Positions 19,228-27,704 of a stretch of DNA of 64,000 nucleotides are shown piece after piece. The DNA is taken from the NCBI RefSeq assembly GCF_014205165.1, contig NZ_JACHMZ010000001.1:5624501-5688500 (forward strand). The letters run 5' to 3'. The position numbers and the translations under genes are program-made. A model generated the notes under the pieces. The model searched no databases. It was given only the letters and a program-made list of their open reading frames with translations, and was not told the DNA's origin. This DNA is from Micromonospora carbonacea (lineage in GTDB: Bacteria > Actinomycetota > Actinomycetes > Mycobacteriales > Micromonosporaceae). The stretch's first letter is position 1. The number at the start of each line of letters is the position of its first letter.

Positions 19228-20094
19228 ATGCAACGCGACATCGAAGTAAAGCTCTTACGGGCCCTCGTCGCCGTCGTCGACAATGGCGGCTTCTCCCGGG
19301 CTGCGCAGGCCCTGCACGTCACGCAGCCGACGGTCAGCCAGCAGATCCAGCGGCTGGAGTCCGTGGTCCAGTCTCCCCTTCTCGAACGCACGAACAGGCC
19401 GCTCAGGCTTACGAGCGCCGGACGTGAGTTGGTCGCCCATGCTCGCCGCGTCCTGCTGCTCAATAGCGAAGTCCTCGGCACCTTGTCGGCGCTGCGCGGC
19501 CAGGAGGCCTTCCGACTGGGCTACTCGGTGCACTGCGTGGCCGGATTGCAACGCATGCTCGCCGAGTTCGCGGCGGAGCGGCCCGAACTACGACTCGAGA
19601 TAGTGACCGGCCTCAGTGCATCTCTCGCCGACAGGCTCGCCAGGGAGGAACTGGAGGCAGCCGTCCTGTTGGGGGTCTCGACGCCACGCTGCGAGATGCT
19701 GGGCCGGCTCAGCCTCGCCTGGTTCGGCCACGCCCCGGCCGCCGCCGACACCACGTACCCGGTGGCGATGGTGGGAGGGCACTCCGCGTTGAGCATGCGG
19801 ATCTTGGAGGCACTGGCCGCAAACGGCGTGAGCTGGCACTCGGTGCCGTGGTCGGCCGATCCGGTGACGGTGCGGGCCGCCGTGGAGGCAGGCCTCGCGT
19901 ACACGGCTCTGCCGTCCAACTCGCGGACCAGTCACCCCGGTCTGCTCCCCGCGCCCGACGACGTCCTCGGCCCCACGCCGGAACCCCTGCCGGTATATCT
20001 GGCCTTGTCGCCCTCGGCAAGCGAGCTCGTGGTCACCGCGGCCCGGATGGCGGCTCGGATAACGCTGAAGGACATGCCCCTCGTCGCTCCGTGA
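19228..20094 (+). CDS. LysR-family transcriptional regulator
   Basis: A 288-residue LysR-type regulator. The N-terminal helix-turn-helix reads LLRALVAVVDNGGFSRAAQALHVTQPTVSQQIQRLE, followed by the linker helix and a periplasmic-binding-like effector domain from about residue 88. The gene is convergent with the hydroxylase operon and separated from it by a strong hairpin, so it is not transcribed with it. LysR proteins beside aromatic hydroxylase/dioxygenase genes typically respond to the aromatic substrate. Its base composition is lower in GC than the flanking hydrolase genes. Confidence 0.92.
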   Translation: MQRDIEVKLLRALVAVVDNGGFSRAAQALHVTQPTVSQQIQRLESVVQSPLLERTNRPLRLTSAGRELVAHARRVLLLNSEVLGTLSALRGQEAFRLGYSVHCVAGLQRMLAEFAAERPELRLEIVTGLSASLADRLAREELEAAVLLGVSTPRCEMLGRLSLAWFGHAPAAADTTYPVAMVGGHSALSMRILEALAANGVSWHSVPWSADPVTVRAAVEAGLAYTALPSNSRTSHPGLLPAPDDVLGPTPEPLPVYLALSPSASELVVTAARMAARITLKDMPLVAP

Positions 20095-20152
20095 CCCTGG
20101 TCGCCGGGCGCTGCGGAGCCGGCCGTCGACCCGCAGCCGCAGCGAGCTCCGG

Positions 20153-20187
20153 GGGTGCGCGGCCGAGGGGGGATCGGCCGCGCACCC
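20153..20187. terminator. Bidirectional terminator between LysR and FAD hydroxylase
   Basis: A perfect 14-bp stem (20153-20166 with 20174-20187) with a 7-nt loop lies between the two convergent stops. Confidence 0.7.
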
Positions 20188-20200
20188 GGCACCCGAGCGG

Positions 20201-21439
20201 TCAGTAGGAGGTCCTGGCCGCACCGCGCGCGGCCAGCTTCGGCCCGTACGGCGCGGAGTCCAACCACTCCCCGGCCTTCCGCCCCACGGCGGCGAGCGCC
20301 GCCGCGGTCCGCCGCCTGAGCCGGACCGCCCGACTGTCCGCGAGCATGTGCTCCAGGGCCGCGCTGGCGCAGGCCCGGTTGTATTCCGCCGCCTCCTTGC
20401 GTTCCCGGGCGAAGCGGTCGACTGCCGCCCCTGCCGCCGCGGCGTCCTTCGCCGACAGAGCTTCCCGGACGGCGTCCACCGCGCGGATGGCGTCGGGAAT
20501 GCTGGAGTTCATCCCCCGCGCGCCGAAGGGGGCGAACAGGTGGGATGCCTCGCCGGTCAGCAGCACCCGGCGATGCTCGTCGGTGAAGTGGGCAGCGACC
20601 TGTTGCGCAAACCGATAGGTGGACACCCACCGCACCCGGTTGCCGTACGCGGCAGGCAGCACCTTGGGGATCCAGCGGCGCAGGCCCTCGGGGGAGGTGA
20701 ACGTATCCGGCACGTCGTCGACGAGCAGGTTCAGGTCGACCCGCCAGCCGCCGGCGAACGGCACGATCAGCACGTTACGGCCGTCGACGCCGGGGTGGTG
20801 GTAGTGGAACACCCGCTCGATCGGCACGGGGTGTGCCGGGTCGTCGTCGAGGTCCACGATCACGAAGGTGTTCTGCGAACGCGGCCCCTCAAGGGGAATT
20901 CCGGCGGCGGACCGCAGCGGTGAGCGGGATCCGTCAGCCGCGATCACGTAGTCGGCCGTCCAGGTCCTACCGCTGGTGTCGGTGAGCCGGACTCCGTCGG
21001 CGGAGATCTCGGCGGAGCTCACCTCGGCGTCCCAGTGCAGCTGAACACCCCGTTCGCGGCACGCTGCGGCCATCAGGTCCTCGGTGCGCACCTGCGGGAG
21101 GCTGGTGAAGGGTGGCAGGCCCTCGCGGAGCAGCGGCGGGTAGGTCTTGCTGTAGATCTCCTTGCCGGCCCAGAACGAGCGCTTGGTGGACCACATCACG
21201 CCCTCGCCAGCGATCTCGTGACCGAGTCCGGGTGAGAGCTTCTCCAGCGCGACCAGTGAGGAACCGTGCAGGTACGCGGCCCGGCTGCCCGGTCGTACCG
21301 CGCCGGGGCCGCGCCGTTCGAGCACCGGGGCATCCAGACCGGCGGCACGCAGGGCCAGTGCGGCGCTGAGCCCGGCCGGTCCGGCGCCGACGACCAGCAC
21401 CGAGTGATGGATCGGCGCCGCCGGGCCGTTGCTGGTCAA
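20201..21439 (-). CDS. FAD-dependent aromatic hydroxylase (PheA/TfdB type)
   Basis: A 412-residue flavoprotein monooxygenase. The TTG start at 21439 overlaps the upstream stop (TTGA), implying coupled translation; the longer frame adds unrelated residues. The dinucleotide-binding motif VVGAGPAGLSAALALRAAG is followed by the DG motif VIAADGSRSPLR. The third motif reads LLTGEASHLFAPFGARGMN, with Glu where the family nearly always has Asp (GD). The enzyme would use NAD(P)H and O2 to hydroxylate a phenolic ring. The operon also encodes a VOC dioxygenase, so hydroxylation followed by ring cleavage or rearrangement is plausible. Confidence 0.9.
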   Translation of the reverse strand: MTSNGPAAPIHHSVLVVGAGPAGLSAALALRAAGLDAPVLERRGPGAVRPGSRAAYLHGSSLVALEKLSPGLGHEIAGEGVMWSTKRSFWAGKEIYSKTYPPLLREGLPPFTSLPQVRTEDLMAAACRERGVQLHWDAEVSSAEISADGVRLTDTSGRTWTADYVIAADGSRSPLRSAAGIPLEGPRSQNTFVIVDLDDDPAHPVPIERVFHYHHPGVDGRNVLIVPFAGGWRVDLNLLVDDVPDTFTSPEGLRRWIPKVLPAAYGNRVRWVSTYRFAQQVAAHFTDEHRRVLLTGEASHLFAPFGARGMNSSIPDAIRAVDAVREALSAKDAAAAGAAVDRFARERKEAAEYNRACASAALEHMLADSRAVRLRRRTAAALAAVGRKAGEWLDSAPYGPKLAARGAARTSY

Positions 21440-21690
21440 CTCGGGTCCTCTTCCAGGTGGATCGTCTCGCTGGTGAAGGAGACGATGCGCCCGTCGAGGC
21501 CCCCGGTCAGCGCGGCGTGCCACAGCGCGGTGCGGATCTCGGTGCCCTCACGCCGCAGTATCAGTTCCGGCTCCGGCGAGCTGAGTTCCCAGTAGTCGCC
21601 GGTGCGGCGCAGCTGCATCCCGGCGCCCTGCGCGGTGCGCACCAGCGGCTCGAACTCCGCGACGTCCAGTACGTACAGGGCGAGTGTCAC
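21436..21690 (-). CDS. Small conserved-looking protein of the hydroxylase operon
   Basis: An 84-residue protein that I do not recognise. The GTG at 21690 overlaps the VOC gene's stop (GTGA) and its own stop overlaps the hydroxylase start (TTGA), so it is clearly expressed as part of the operon. It looks like a single compact alpha/beta domain: a strand-helix start (MTLALYVLDVAEFEPLVRTA), central strands with Glu/Leu alternation and an acidic tail. No Cys, no signal, no membrane segment. It could be an accessory or a degenerate VOC half-domain; this is only a guess. Confidence 0.75.
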   Translation of the reverse strand: MTLALYVLDVAEFEPLVRTAQGAGMQLRRTGDYWELSSPEPELILRREGTEIRTALWHAALTGGLDGRIVSFTSETIHLEEDPS

Positions 21691-22289
21691 GAGCCCGACA
21701 CCTCCTCGTTCTTGCGGATGAGCTCCGCCTTGCGCTGCCACAACGCCTGGGCGGACGGGCGAGGCGAGTCGGCCACGTCGACCAGCGCACGCAACGTCAG
21801 GTCGGCGTCTCGGGCGTCGATCTCCGCCATCTCACGGATCGGCCGGGTGATCTCGAGCTGGATGCCGTTCGGGTCGTCGAAGTAGATCGACTCGATGAGT
21901 TCGTGCGCCAGCGGCGTGGTGACCCGTACGCCGTGCGCCTTGAGCCTCGCCCGCCAGTCGAGCAGTTCCTCGGCGGTGTCGACGTGGAAGGCGAGATGCC
22001 GCGAACGGTGCATGAGGTCACCCTGCGGCCCCTCTTCGGGCAGGCCGAAATAGTAGAAGAACGCGATCCGGTTGCCGCGCCCCATGTCGAAGAAGAAGTG
22101 CACGAAGTCCGGGTAGTCCTCGGTGACCCAGCCGTTGGCGGTGATGGCGTGCACCAGGGGCATGCCGAGCACCTTGGTGTAGAACTCGAGCGTCGCCCGC
22201 GGCTTCCAGGTGACGTAGGCGAGATGGTCGACTCCGTCCAGGCTCAGCCGGGGCTGGCCGACCGGCGTGCCCGGGGGTGGTGATGCCAC
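21687..22289 (-). CDS. VOC-superfamily dioxygenase (extradiol type)
   Basis: A 200-residue vicinal-oxygen-chelate protein. The three expected metal ligands are visible: His22 in VDHLAYV, His98 in SRHLAFHV and Glu146 in IQLEITRP, spaced as in type I extradiol dioxygenases and glyoxalase-like enzymes. The C-terminal 40 residues are a charged extension. The GTG start has TAGGAGGAG 2 nt away. It is the second gene of the MFS-VOC-small protein-hydroxylase operon. Ring-cleavage of a catechol made by the hydroxylase fits, but other VOC reactions cannot be excluded. Confidence 0.87.
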   Translation of the reverse strand: MASPPPGTPVGQPRLSLDGVDHLAYVTWKPRATLEFYTKVLGMPLVHAITANGWVTEDYPDFVHFFFDMGRGNRIAFFYYFGLPEEGPQGDLMHRSRHLAFHVDTAEELLDWRARLKAHGVRVTTPLAHELIESIYFDDPNGIQLEITRPIREMAEIDARDADLTLRALVDVADSPRPSAQALWQRKAELIRKNEEVSGS

Positions 22290-22331
22290 TTCTCCTCCTA
22301 GGGTGACAGCGGAAACGCCTGTCCTGCGCCT

Positions 22332-23738
22332 TTACGCGGGGGTACGCCCGCGCAGTCCGGTGACCGCGATGAGGGCGCCGATCAGCAGCGTCACGCCGCC
22401 GACGATGAGCGCGGAGCGGGTGCCGGAGGCGTTGGACGCCGACAGGCTGAGGACCACGCCGAGCACGGCCACCCCGAGGGAGGAGCCGACCTGGCGTGCG
22501 GAGTTGAGCGTGCCGGCGCCGATGCCGGCGAACTCGGTGGGAACGGTGCTGGCGATGCCGGCGACCAGGGCCGGGAGGGTGAACGAGATGCCGAAGCCGA
22601 ACGCGAGCAGACCGACCAGGGTGGCCACGAGCGCCAGCCCGGAGTTGCCGGTGAACGGTGCCTGGATCAGCGCGCCGGCACCCATGAGGACGAAGCCGAT
22701 GGTGGCCGGGCGGCGTGGGCCCACCCGGCCGACCAGGCGCCCGGTGAAGATGGGGTTGATGGCGGTCGGGATGGTCAGCGGGAGGAAGGCCAAGCCCGCG
22801 AGGGACGCCGAGTAGCCGCGGCTGTCCTGGAAGAACAGCGACAGCACGAACAGCAGGCCGGAGAGGCCGAAGTTGGCGAGCAGCCCGGCCACCAGCGCGG
22901 CGGAGAAGCCGCGGCGGCGGAACATCCGCGGCGGCAGCATGGCCGCGTCGCCGGCCCGCATCTCGGCTCGAACGAAGATGATGGCGGCGACCGGCACGAG
23001 TCCGAGGGCGATCAGCACTGCGCTGTCCGACCAGCCCTTGGCGGGGCCTTCGATCAGGGCGAACACCAACGCGGCCAGGGCGACGACGGCGCTGATCTGA
23101 CCGGTCAGGTCAAGGCCGCTGCGCGGCTTGAGCGCGGTCTCCGACGCGAATCGGACCGTGACGACCAGGCTGATCAGCGTGAGGGGAACGTTGACCAGGA
23201 AGATGGCGCGCCAACCGACCGACTCCGTGAGCAGACCGCCCACCACCGGGCCCGCGACGAGCGCCGCGCCGGTGATCGCCGCCCACGAGCCGACCGCGCG
23301 GGCCCGCTCGGCGGGAACCGTGTACGAGTTGGTGATGATCGCCAGCGACGACGGAAGCAGCAGCGCGCCGGCGACGCCAAGCGCAAGGCGCAGCGCCACC
23401 AGGAAGCCGAGGCTCGTGGCGGCCGCCGATATGCCGGACAGGACGCCGAACGCGACCAGTCCCCAGACGAAGACCCGTTTGCCGCCCAACCGGTCCGACA
23501 GCCAACCTGCGGTCAGCAGCAGGGCGGCGAACGTCACCGTGTAGCCGTTGGTCACCCACTCAAGCGCGCTGAGCCCGACACCGAAGCTCCGGGAGATGGC
23601 GGGCAGTGCCACCGAGACGATGGTCAGGTCCAAGAGCACCATGAAGTAGCCGAGGGACAGCCCGATCAGAAGTGTGCGTGACGGCTTGCCCGACCGGTCC
23701 GATGCCACTACGGGTGGCGGCCCCGCCTGCGTTGCCAT
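22332..23738 (-). CDS. MFS drug/metabolite exporter (DHA2, 14-helix)
   Basis: A 468-residue major facilitator transporter. About 14 hydrophobic helices are visible. Motif A reads GWLSDRLGGKRVFVWG, and motif C of drug:H+ antiporters (GAALVAGPVVGGLL) lies in the fifth helix. Both fit the EmrB/QacA DHA2 group that exports hydrophobic compounds. GAGGAG precedes the ATG. It is the first gene of the operon leading to the VOC dioxygenase, 42 bp downstream, and is divergent from a LysR gene, which presumably controls it. It likely exports the locus's product or its toxic aromatic intermediate. Confidence 0.93.
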   Translation of the reverse strand: MATQAGPPPVVASDRSGKPSRTLLIGLSLGYFMVLLDLTIVSVALPAISRSFGVGLSALEWVTNGYTVTFAALLLTAGWLSDRLGGKRVFVWGLVAFGVLSGISAAATSLGFLVALRLALGVAGALLLPSSLAIITNSYTVPAERARAVGSWAAITGAALVAGPVVGGLLTESVGWRAIFLVNVPLTLISLVVTVRFASETALKPRSGLDLTGQISAVVALAALVFALIEGPAKGWSDSAVLIALGLVPVAAIIFVRAEMRAGDAAMLPPRMFRRRGFSAALVAGLLANFGLSGLLFVLSLFFQDSRGYSASLAGLAFLPLTIPTAINPIFTGRLVGRVGPRRPATIGFVLMGAGALIQAPFTGNSGLALVATLVGLLAFGFGISFTLPALVAGIASTVPTEFAGIGAGTLNSARQVGSSLGVAVLGVVLSLSASNASGTRSALIVGGVTLLIGALIAVTGLRGRTPA

Positions 23739-23899
23739 GTGTTTCTCCTCGATTGGGATTGCATTCCTTCACCGCTCCCTGCCAGGTGGCCGGGACTTTC
23801 CATTCAACCGGAGCCGCTGACCGATTTGTGGGTGGTGGTCCTCGGAAGGACCGGTGAGTATCATCGGCTGAGCCGATGGGTGCCGACGGGGGGCGACGC

Positions 23900-24772
23900 A
23901 TGGAGCTGAGAAATCTTCGGGCCTTCGAGACCGTTGCACGGACGCTGAGCGTCACGCAGGCAGCGAAGGAACTGCATTACGCGCAATCCAGCATCAGTGA
24001 CCAGATCCAGTCCCTGGAGCGGGAGCTGGGCGTCGAACTGCTCGACCGTTCCCAGCGCCGCCTGCGGCTGACTCCGCAGGGCGCGGTGCTCTCGGAGTAC
24101 ACCGACCGCATCCTGAAGTTGCTGGAAGAAGCGCGTTTCGCGGTCTCGCGTCCCGGCACGGAACTGGCGGTCGGTGCCCTGGAAACGGTGAGTGTGCACC
24201 TGCTGCCGCCGGTACTCGCCGCCTACCGCGACCAGAATCCGCAGATGCGGGTGAGGCTTGGGCACGACAACCGCGGCCAGTTGTACAAGGCGGTGCGCCG
24301 CGGCGATCTGGACCTGTGCCTGACTTTCGGCTCGCCCCCGCCGGACACGTCGCTGCGCTCGGAGACCTTGGCGGAGGAGCCACTGGTGATCATCGTGCCG
24401 CCGGCGCATCCACTCGCGGAGCGCGGCCGGGCCGGGTTGGCCGAGCTGACCCGGGAGGCGTTTCTGGCCACGGAGCAGGGTTGCGGCTTTCGAGAGATGT
24501 TCGAGGGAGTGTTCGGCGCGGGCACGAAGGAGCCCGTCGCCGAGGTGTCGAGCATCGGCACGCTCGGTGCGTGCGTGGCGGCCGGCATGGGGTGTGCGCT
24601 GCTGCCGATGCTGTCGGTGCGCCACCAGGTCGCCCGGGGCGAGGTGGCTGTCGTGCAGAGCGAGGACACCGATCTGCGGACGACGTTGACGATGACGTGG
24701 CTGGACCGCAACTCCGCGAACCCCGGCCTGGTCAGCTTCCAGTCGATGCTGCGTACGCACCTCAGCGGCTGA
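23900..24772 (+). CDS. LysR-family transcriptional regulator
   Basis: A 290-residue LysR regulator. The start at 23900 follows a G-rich site and begins directly with the canonical MELRNLRAFETVARTLSVTQAAKELHYAQSSISDQIQSLE helix-turn-helix, read as MELRNLRAF onward. The effector-binding domain follows from about residue 85. It is divergent from the MFS operon with 161 bp between starts, the classic arrangement for a LysR activator and its target. It differs clearly in sequence from the LysR at 19228, so the locus has two sensors. Its stop is 13 bp from the convergent ligase gene. Confidence 0.93.
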   Translation: MELRNLRAFETVARTLSVTQAAKELHYAQSSISDQIQSLERELGVELLDRSQRRLRLTPQGAVLSEYTDRILKLLEEARFAVSRPGTELAVGALETVSVHLLPPVLAAYRDQNPQMRVRLGHDNRGQLYKAVRRGDLDLCLTFGSPPPDTSLRSETLAEEPLVIIVPPAHPLAERGRAGLAELTREAFLATEQGCGFREMFEGVFGAGTKEPVAEVSSIGTLGACVAAGMGCALLPMLSVRHQVARGEVAVVQSEDTDLRTTLTMTWLDRNSANPGLVSFQSMLRTHLSG

Positions 24773-24785
24773 ACGTCCACGCCGG

Positions 24786-26387
24786 TCATCGGACCGCCTC
24801 GGGCAGGGGCACGGCCCGCAGACGGGCGCGGGCGATCTTGCCGGTGACCGTGGTGGGCAACTCGTCGATGACGACCAGCCGTTCCGGAAGCTTGTAGGTC
24901 GCCAGCCCTTTGCCGGACAGGTGGCCGGTCACCTCGTCCAGGGTCAGCCCGGCACCTTCGCGCAGCGCCACCACCAGACAGGAGCGCTGACCCAGCCGGG
25001 GGTCGGGTTCCGCCACGACCGCGTGCTGGGCGAGCTGGGGCAGATCGTTGAGCAGTTCCTCGACCTCGAGCGCGCTGAACTTGAGCCCACCGCGGTTGAT
25101 GAGCTCGTCGGCACGGCCGCGGTAGCCGACCGTTCCGTCCGGGTGAAGTGCGGCGAGGTCACCGGTGCGCAGCCAGCCGTCAGGGGTGAACGCGTCCCGG
25201 GTGGTGTCCGGCGCCCGGAAGTAGCCGCTGAACATGAAAGGGCTGCGGTACTGCAGTTCACCCGTCACACCGGGCCCGGCGAGCGCTCCGTTCGCGTCCA
25301 CGATCCGTACCTCGGCGCCTGCGGCGGGCCGACCCACGGTGCTGGTGAGCTCCGCCGGGTCGTCGGGGCGGGTGTAGGTGCCCGCACCGACCTCCGTCAT
25401 GCCCCATTGGACGATGACCCGGGCATCCAGCGTCCGTCGGATCCCGTCGACCAGTTCGCGGGGCACCGGGGCTCCGCCGGTGCGCACCTCGCGCAGTGAC
25501 GGCAGCGCCCGGTCGGGCGTCGGCGCGCGTTCCAGCAGGGACACCAGGTCCCGCAGCTGCGCCGGTACGGCGAAGGCGGCGGTCGCGGAGGCACCGCACA
25601 GCAGATCGAGGAAGTCCTGCGCGTTCCACCCCTCGAACAGTCCGACGGCACCGCCGGTGACCAGGGCCAGGTGCACCGACAGCAGGCCGAAGGCGTGGCT
25701 GAGCGGGCTCGCGGAGACGATGGTGTCGGTCGCGTCGAGGCCACCATCCGCCGCGACGGCCCCGGCGTTGCCGAGCAGCCCGGCATGGCGGTGCACGCAC
25801 AGCTTGGGGCGGCGCGAGGTCGTGCCGGACGACGCGAGCAGCAGCAGCGGCGCCTGCGGATCGCGCGGGGCCGGGGGCAGTTCGACGCCCGGATCTTCCG
25901 TCGCCATCAAGTCGGCGGAACCGATCAGGCCGGCGGTGGGCGGGGGCTCCTCGTCGCCGAAGAGCCAGACGTGGGTCAAGGACGGGCAGGCGGCGCGTAC
26001 GGCGTCGATCTGAGCCATCCGTGAGCGTCCCCGGTGCGAGTCCCGGGCGACCAGTGCGACCGCGCCGGCCTGGGTGACCAGCGACTGCACCTCGTGCGCG
26101 CGGTAAGCAGTGTGCAGGGGCAGCATCAGTACGCCGAGGCGGGCGGTGGCCGCATGCAGCACCAGCAGTTCCCAGCAGTTCGGCAGCTGGGTGGCGAGCA
26201 CGTCGCCGGCGCGCAGCCCGGCACGGTGCAGGGCGCCCGCGGTGCGCTCGGACTGCGCCAGGCAGTCCTGCCAGGTGCGCCAGCGGTCACCGTCCCACAC
26301 CGCGTCGGCCTCTCGCCCGGCGGCGGCCCGGCGCAGCACTTCGGTGAACGTCGAAGGGGCCGTCGGTGGCACGGCGGGACATTCCAC
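24786..26387 (-). CDS. AMP-dependent acyl/aryl-CoA ligase
   Basis: A 533-residue ANL-superfamily adenylating enzyme. I chose the GTG at 26387 because AGGAGG lies 6 nt upstream; a GTG 30 bp earlier is possible. Core motifs: P-loop LLASSGTTSRRPK, A5-like QWGMTEVGAGTYTRP, A7 DGWLRTGDLAALHPDGTV, hinge GRADELINRGGLKFSALEVE and the catalytic Lys in PTTVTGKIARA. It resembles 2,3-dihydroxybenzoate-AMP ligases and cyclohexanecarboxylate-CoA ligases, so an aromatic or short cyclic acid is the likely substrate. It faces the O-methyltransferase/DAHP-synthase arm across a divergent promoter region. Confidence 0.9.
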   Translation of the reverse strand: MECPAVPPTAPSTFTEVLRRAAAGREADAVWDGDRWRTWQDCLAQSERTAGALHRAGLRAGDVLATQLPNCWELLVLHAATARLGVLMLPLHTAYRAHEVQSLVTQAGAVALVARDSHRGRSRMAQIDAVRAACPSLTHVWLFGDEEPPPTAGLIGSADLMATEDPGVELPPAPRDPQAPLLLLASSGTTSRRPKLCVHRHAGLLGNAGAVAADGGLDATDTIVSASPLSHAFGLLSVHLALVTGGAVGLFEGWNAQDFLDLLCGASATAAFAVPAQLRDLVSLLERAPTPDRALPSLREVRTGGAPVPRELVDGIRRTLDARVIVQWGMTEVGAGTYTRPDDPAELTSTVGRPAAGAEVRIVDANGALAGPGVTGELQYRSPFMFSGYFRAPDTTRDAFTPDGWLRTGDLAALHPDGTVGYRGRADELINRGGLKFSALEVEELLNDLPQLAQHAVVAEPDPRLGQRSCLVVALREGAGLTLDEVTGHLSGKGLATYKLPERLVVIDELPTTVTGKIARARLRAVPLPEAVR

Positions 26388-26708
26388 GAAGAACCTCCTG
26401 GGAACGAACGACGTCACGGCATCGCGCCGGACCCGGCAAGGAGTGTTGTCCGCCGTTCGGGAAATAGTCCATGGCCCCGCTATAAAGAATCTTCATCGGC
26501 GCACGCTAGGTGGCCGAAGAGTGTTCCTTGTGGGCGAGTGGGTCGACGCTCCGCCAGCCCGGTGCCACTGAGGTGCGCAAACGAAGCACCGACGAGGGGT
26601 GATCCTGCCGAGACGCGAGTGCGCCGGGACCAATACCGACAAGATACGTCAATGGAATAAGCCGCAGGGACACCCTTCGTTGGGCACACGTAGAAGGTTT
26701 TCTTTTGG

Positions 26709-26745
26709 TTCGGCGCATCCGATGGAACGCATCGGATGCGCCGAA
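26709..26745. promoter_or_regulatory. Long perfect inverted repeat in the ligase/unknown-gene divergent region
   Basis: Two perfect 16-bp arms (26709-26724 and 26730-26745) flank 5 bp. No T-run follows on either strand, so it is more likely an operator than a terminator. The 482-bp gap at 26388-26869 also contains AT-rich stretches suited to promoters for both directions; I see no gene in it. Confidence 0.5.
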
Positions 26746-26869
26746 GGGCGGCGTTCATTGAGGTCGATAGGCTGATCCTAGACATTCGATGATCAACGCG
26801 GGAAAGTGGGCTTGCGAAATTCGAAGTATGCGCAGCAGACTTCCGGTGAACCCCTTACAGGAGGTCTCG

Positions 26870-27661
26870 ATGCCCGCTCTTCATTCCTCCGGAAATGCCG
26901 TCGAGGACATTTCCGAGGAAGGCGTGTTCTCCCCTTCGGGCCGCCGGCAGCTCGCTGACACGATCAACGCCGCGCGGTTCGCGTCGACGGCCACCCCGGC
27001 GACCCTACTGGCTCCAGCCCCGCAGGACGGTGAGGCGGCCCGGCTGACCGAGCAGGCCTGCCTGTTCGACCACTGCGGCGTGCTGCTGTTTCCCGACACC
27101 CTGGAGGCGGGCCTGCGCCACCTCGACCGGCTGGGCCTGGCACCGTTGCCGGCCGTGCCGAGCGTGGTGGTCCGGCACCGGCTGGCCACCCGCTACCTGC
27201 TCGACCCCGTTGGCTGTGACGTCGCCATCACCCGGTTGCGCCTGCAGTTGCCGGACGGCCGGCGCCATGCCGCGGTGGAGGTGTTCCTCTTCCCCCGCGA
27301 CCGGATCGGCTACCACAGCCACATCGAGGACAGCGAGGTTGCCCACGGTTTCGAACGGCACACCGCCTTCGTGGTACGCCGCCCGAGCACGACACTGCTG
27401 GCCAGGTTGGTCGCCTCCTGGCGTGCCGACGCCGGCCTGCTCTGGGAAGGCGGCGGCTACAACCCGCACGAGGGCGGGCCCGAGGGGTCCACTGTCCTGT
27501 ACTTCGTGCGCGACCAGGCTTACCAGACGGAGCGGCGACGCTTCGAGCTGCACTGCGCCGGTGACTTCCGGGACTTCCTCGACGGGCGTGCCCGGGACGC
27601 CGACGCGGTCGACCGCGCCTACCGCAGGTGGCAGGCCACCGGCCCGGCCGCCTCCGACTGA
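26870..27661 (+). CDS. Unrecognised 263-aa protein of the aromatic locus
   Basis: I do not recognise this protein. ACAGGAGGTCTCG before the ATG is an excellent ribosome site. There is no signal peptide or membrane segment. The N-terminal 60 residues look helical and the rest is alpha/beta. A conserved-looking core has clustered His and acidic residues (RIGYHSHIEDSEVAHGFERHTAF) followed by LWEGGGYNPHEGGPEGSTVLYF, which could form a metal site. It is the first gene of the arm leading to an O-methyltransferase, DAHP synthase and ABM protein, 43 bp upstream of the methyltransferase. Its position suggests a catalytic role in making or transforming an aromatic product. Confidence 0.85.
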   Translation: MPALHSSGNAVEDISEEGVFSPSGRRQLADTINAARFASTATPATLLAPAPQDGEAARLTEQACLFDHCGVLLFPDTLEAGLRHLDRLGLAPLPAVPSVVVRHRLATRYLLDPVGCDVAITRLRLQLPDGRRHAAVEVFLFPRDRIGYHSHIEDSEVAHGFERHTAFVVRRPSTTLLARLVASWRADAGLLWEGGGYNPHEGGPEGSTVLYFVRDQAYQTERRRFELHCAGDFRDFLDGRARDADAVDRAYRRWQATGPAASD

Positions 27662-27704
27662 GCCCTTCACCCCACCTGGAAGACCCACGAACAGCGGAGG
27701 ACCC

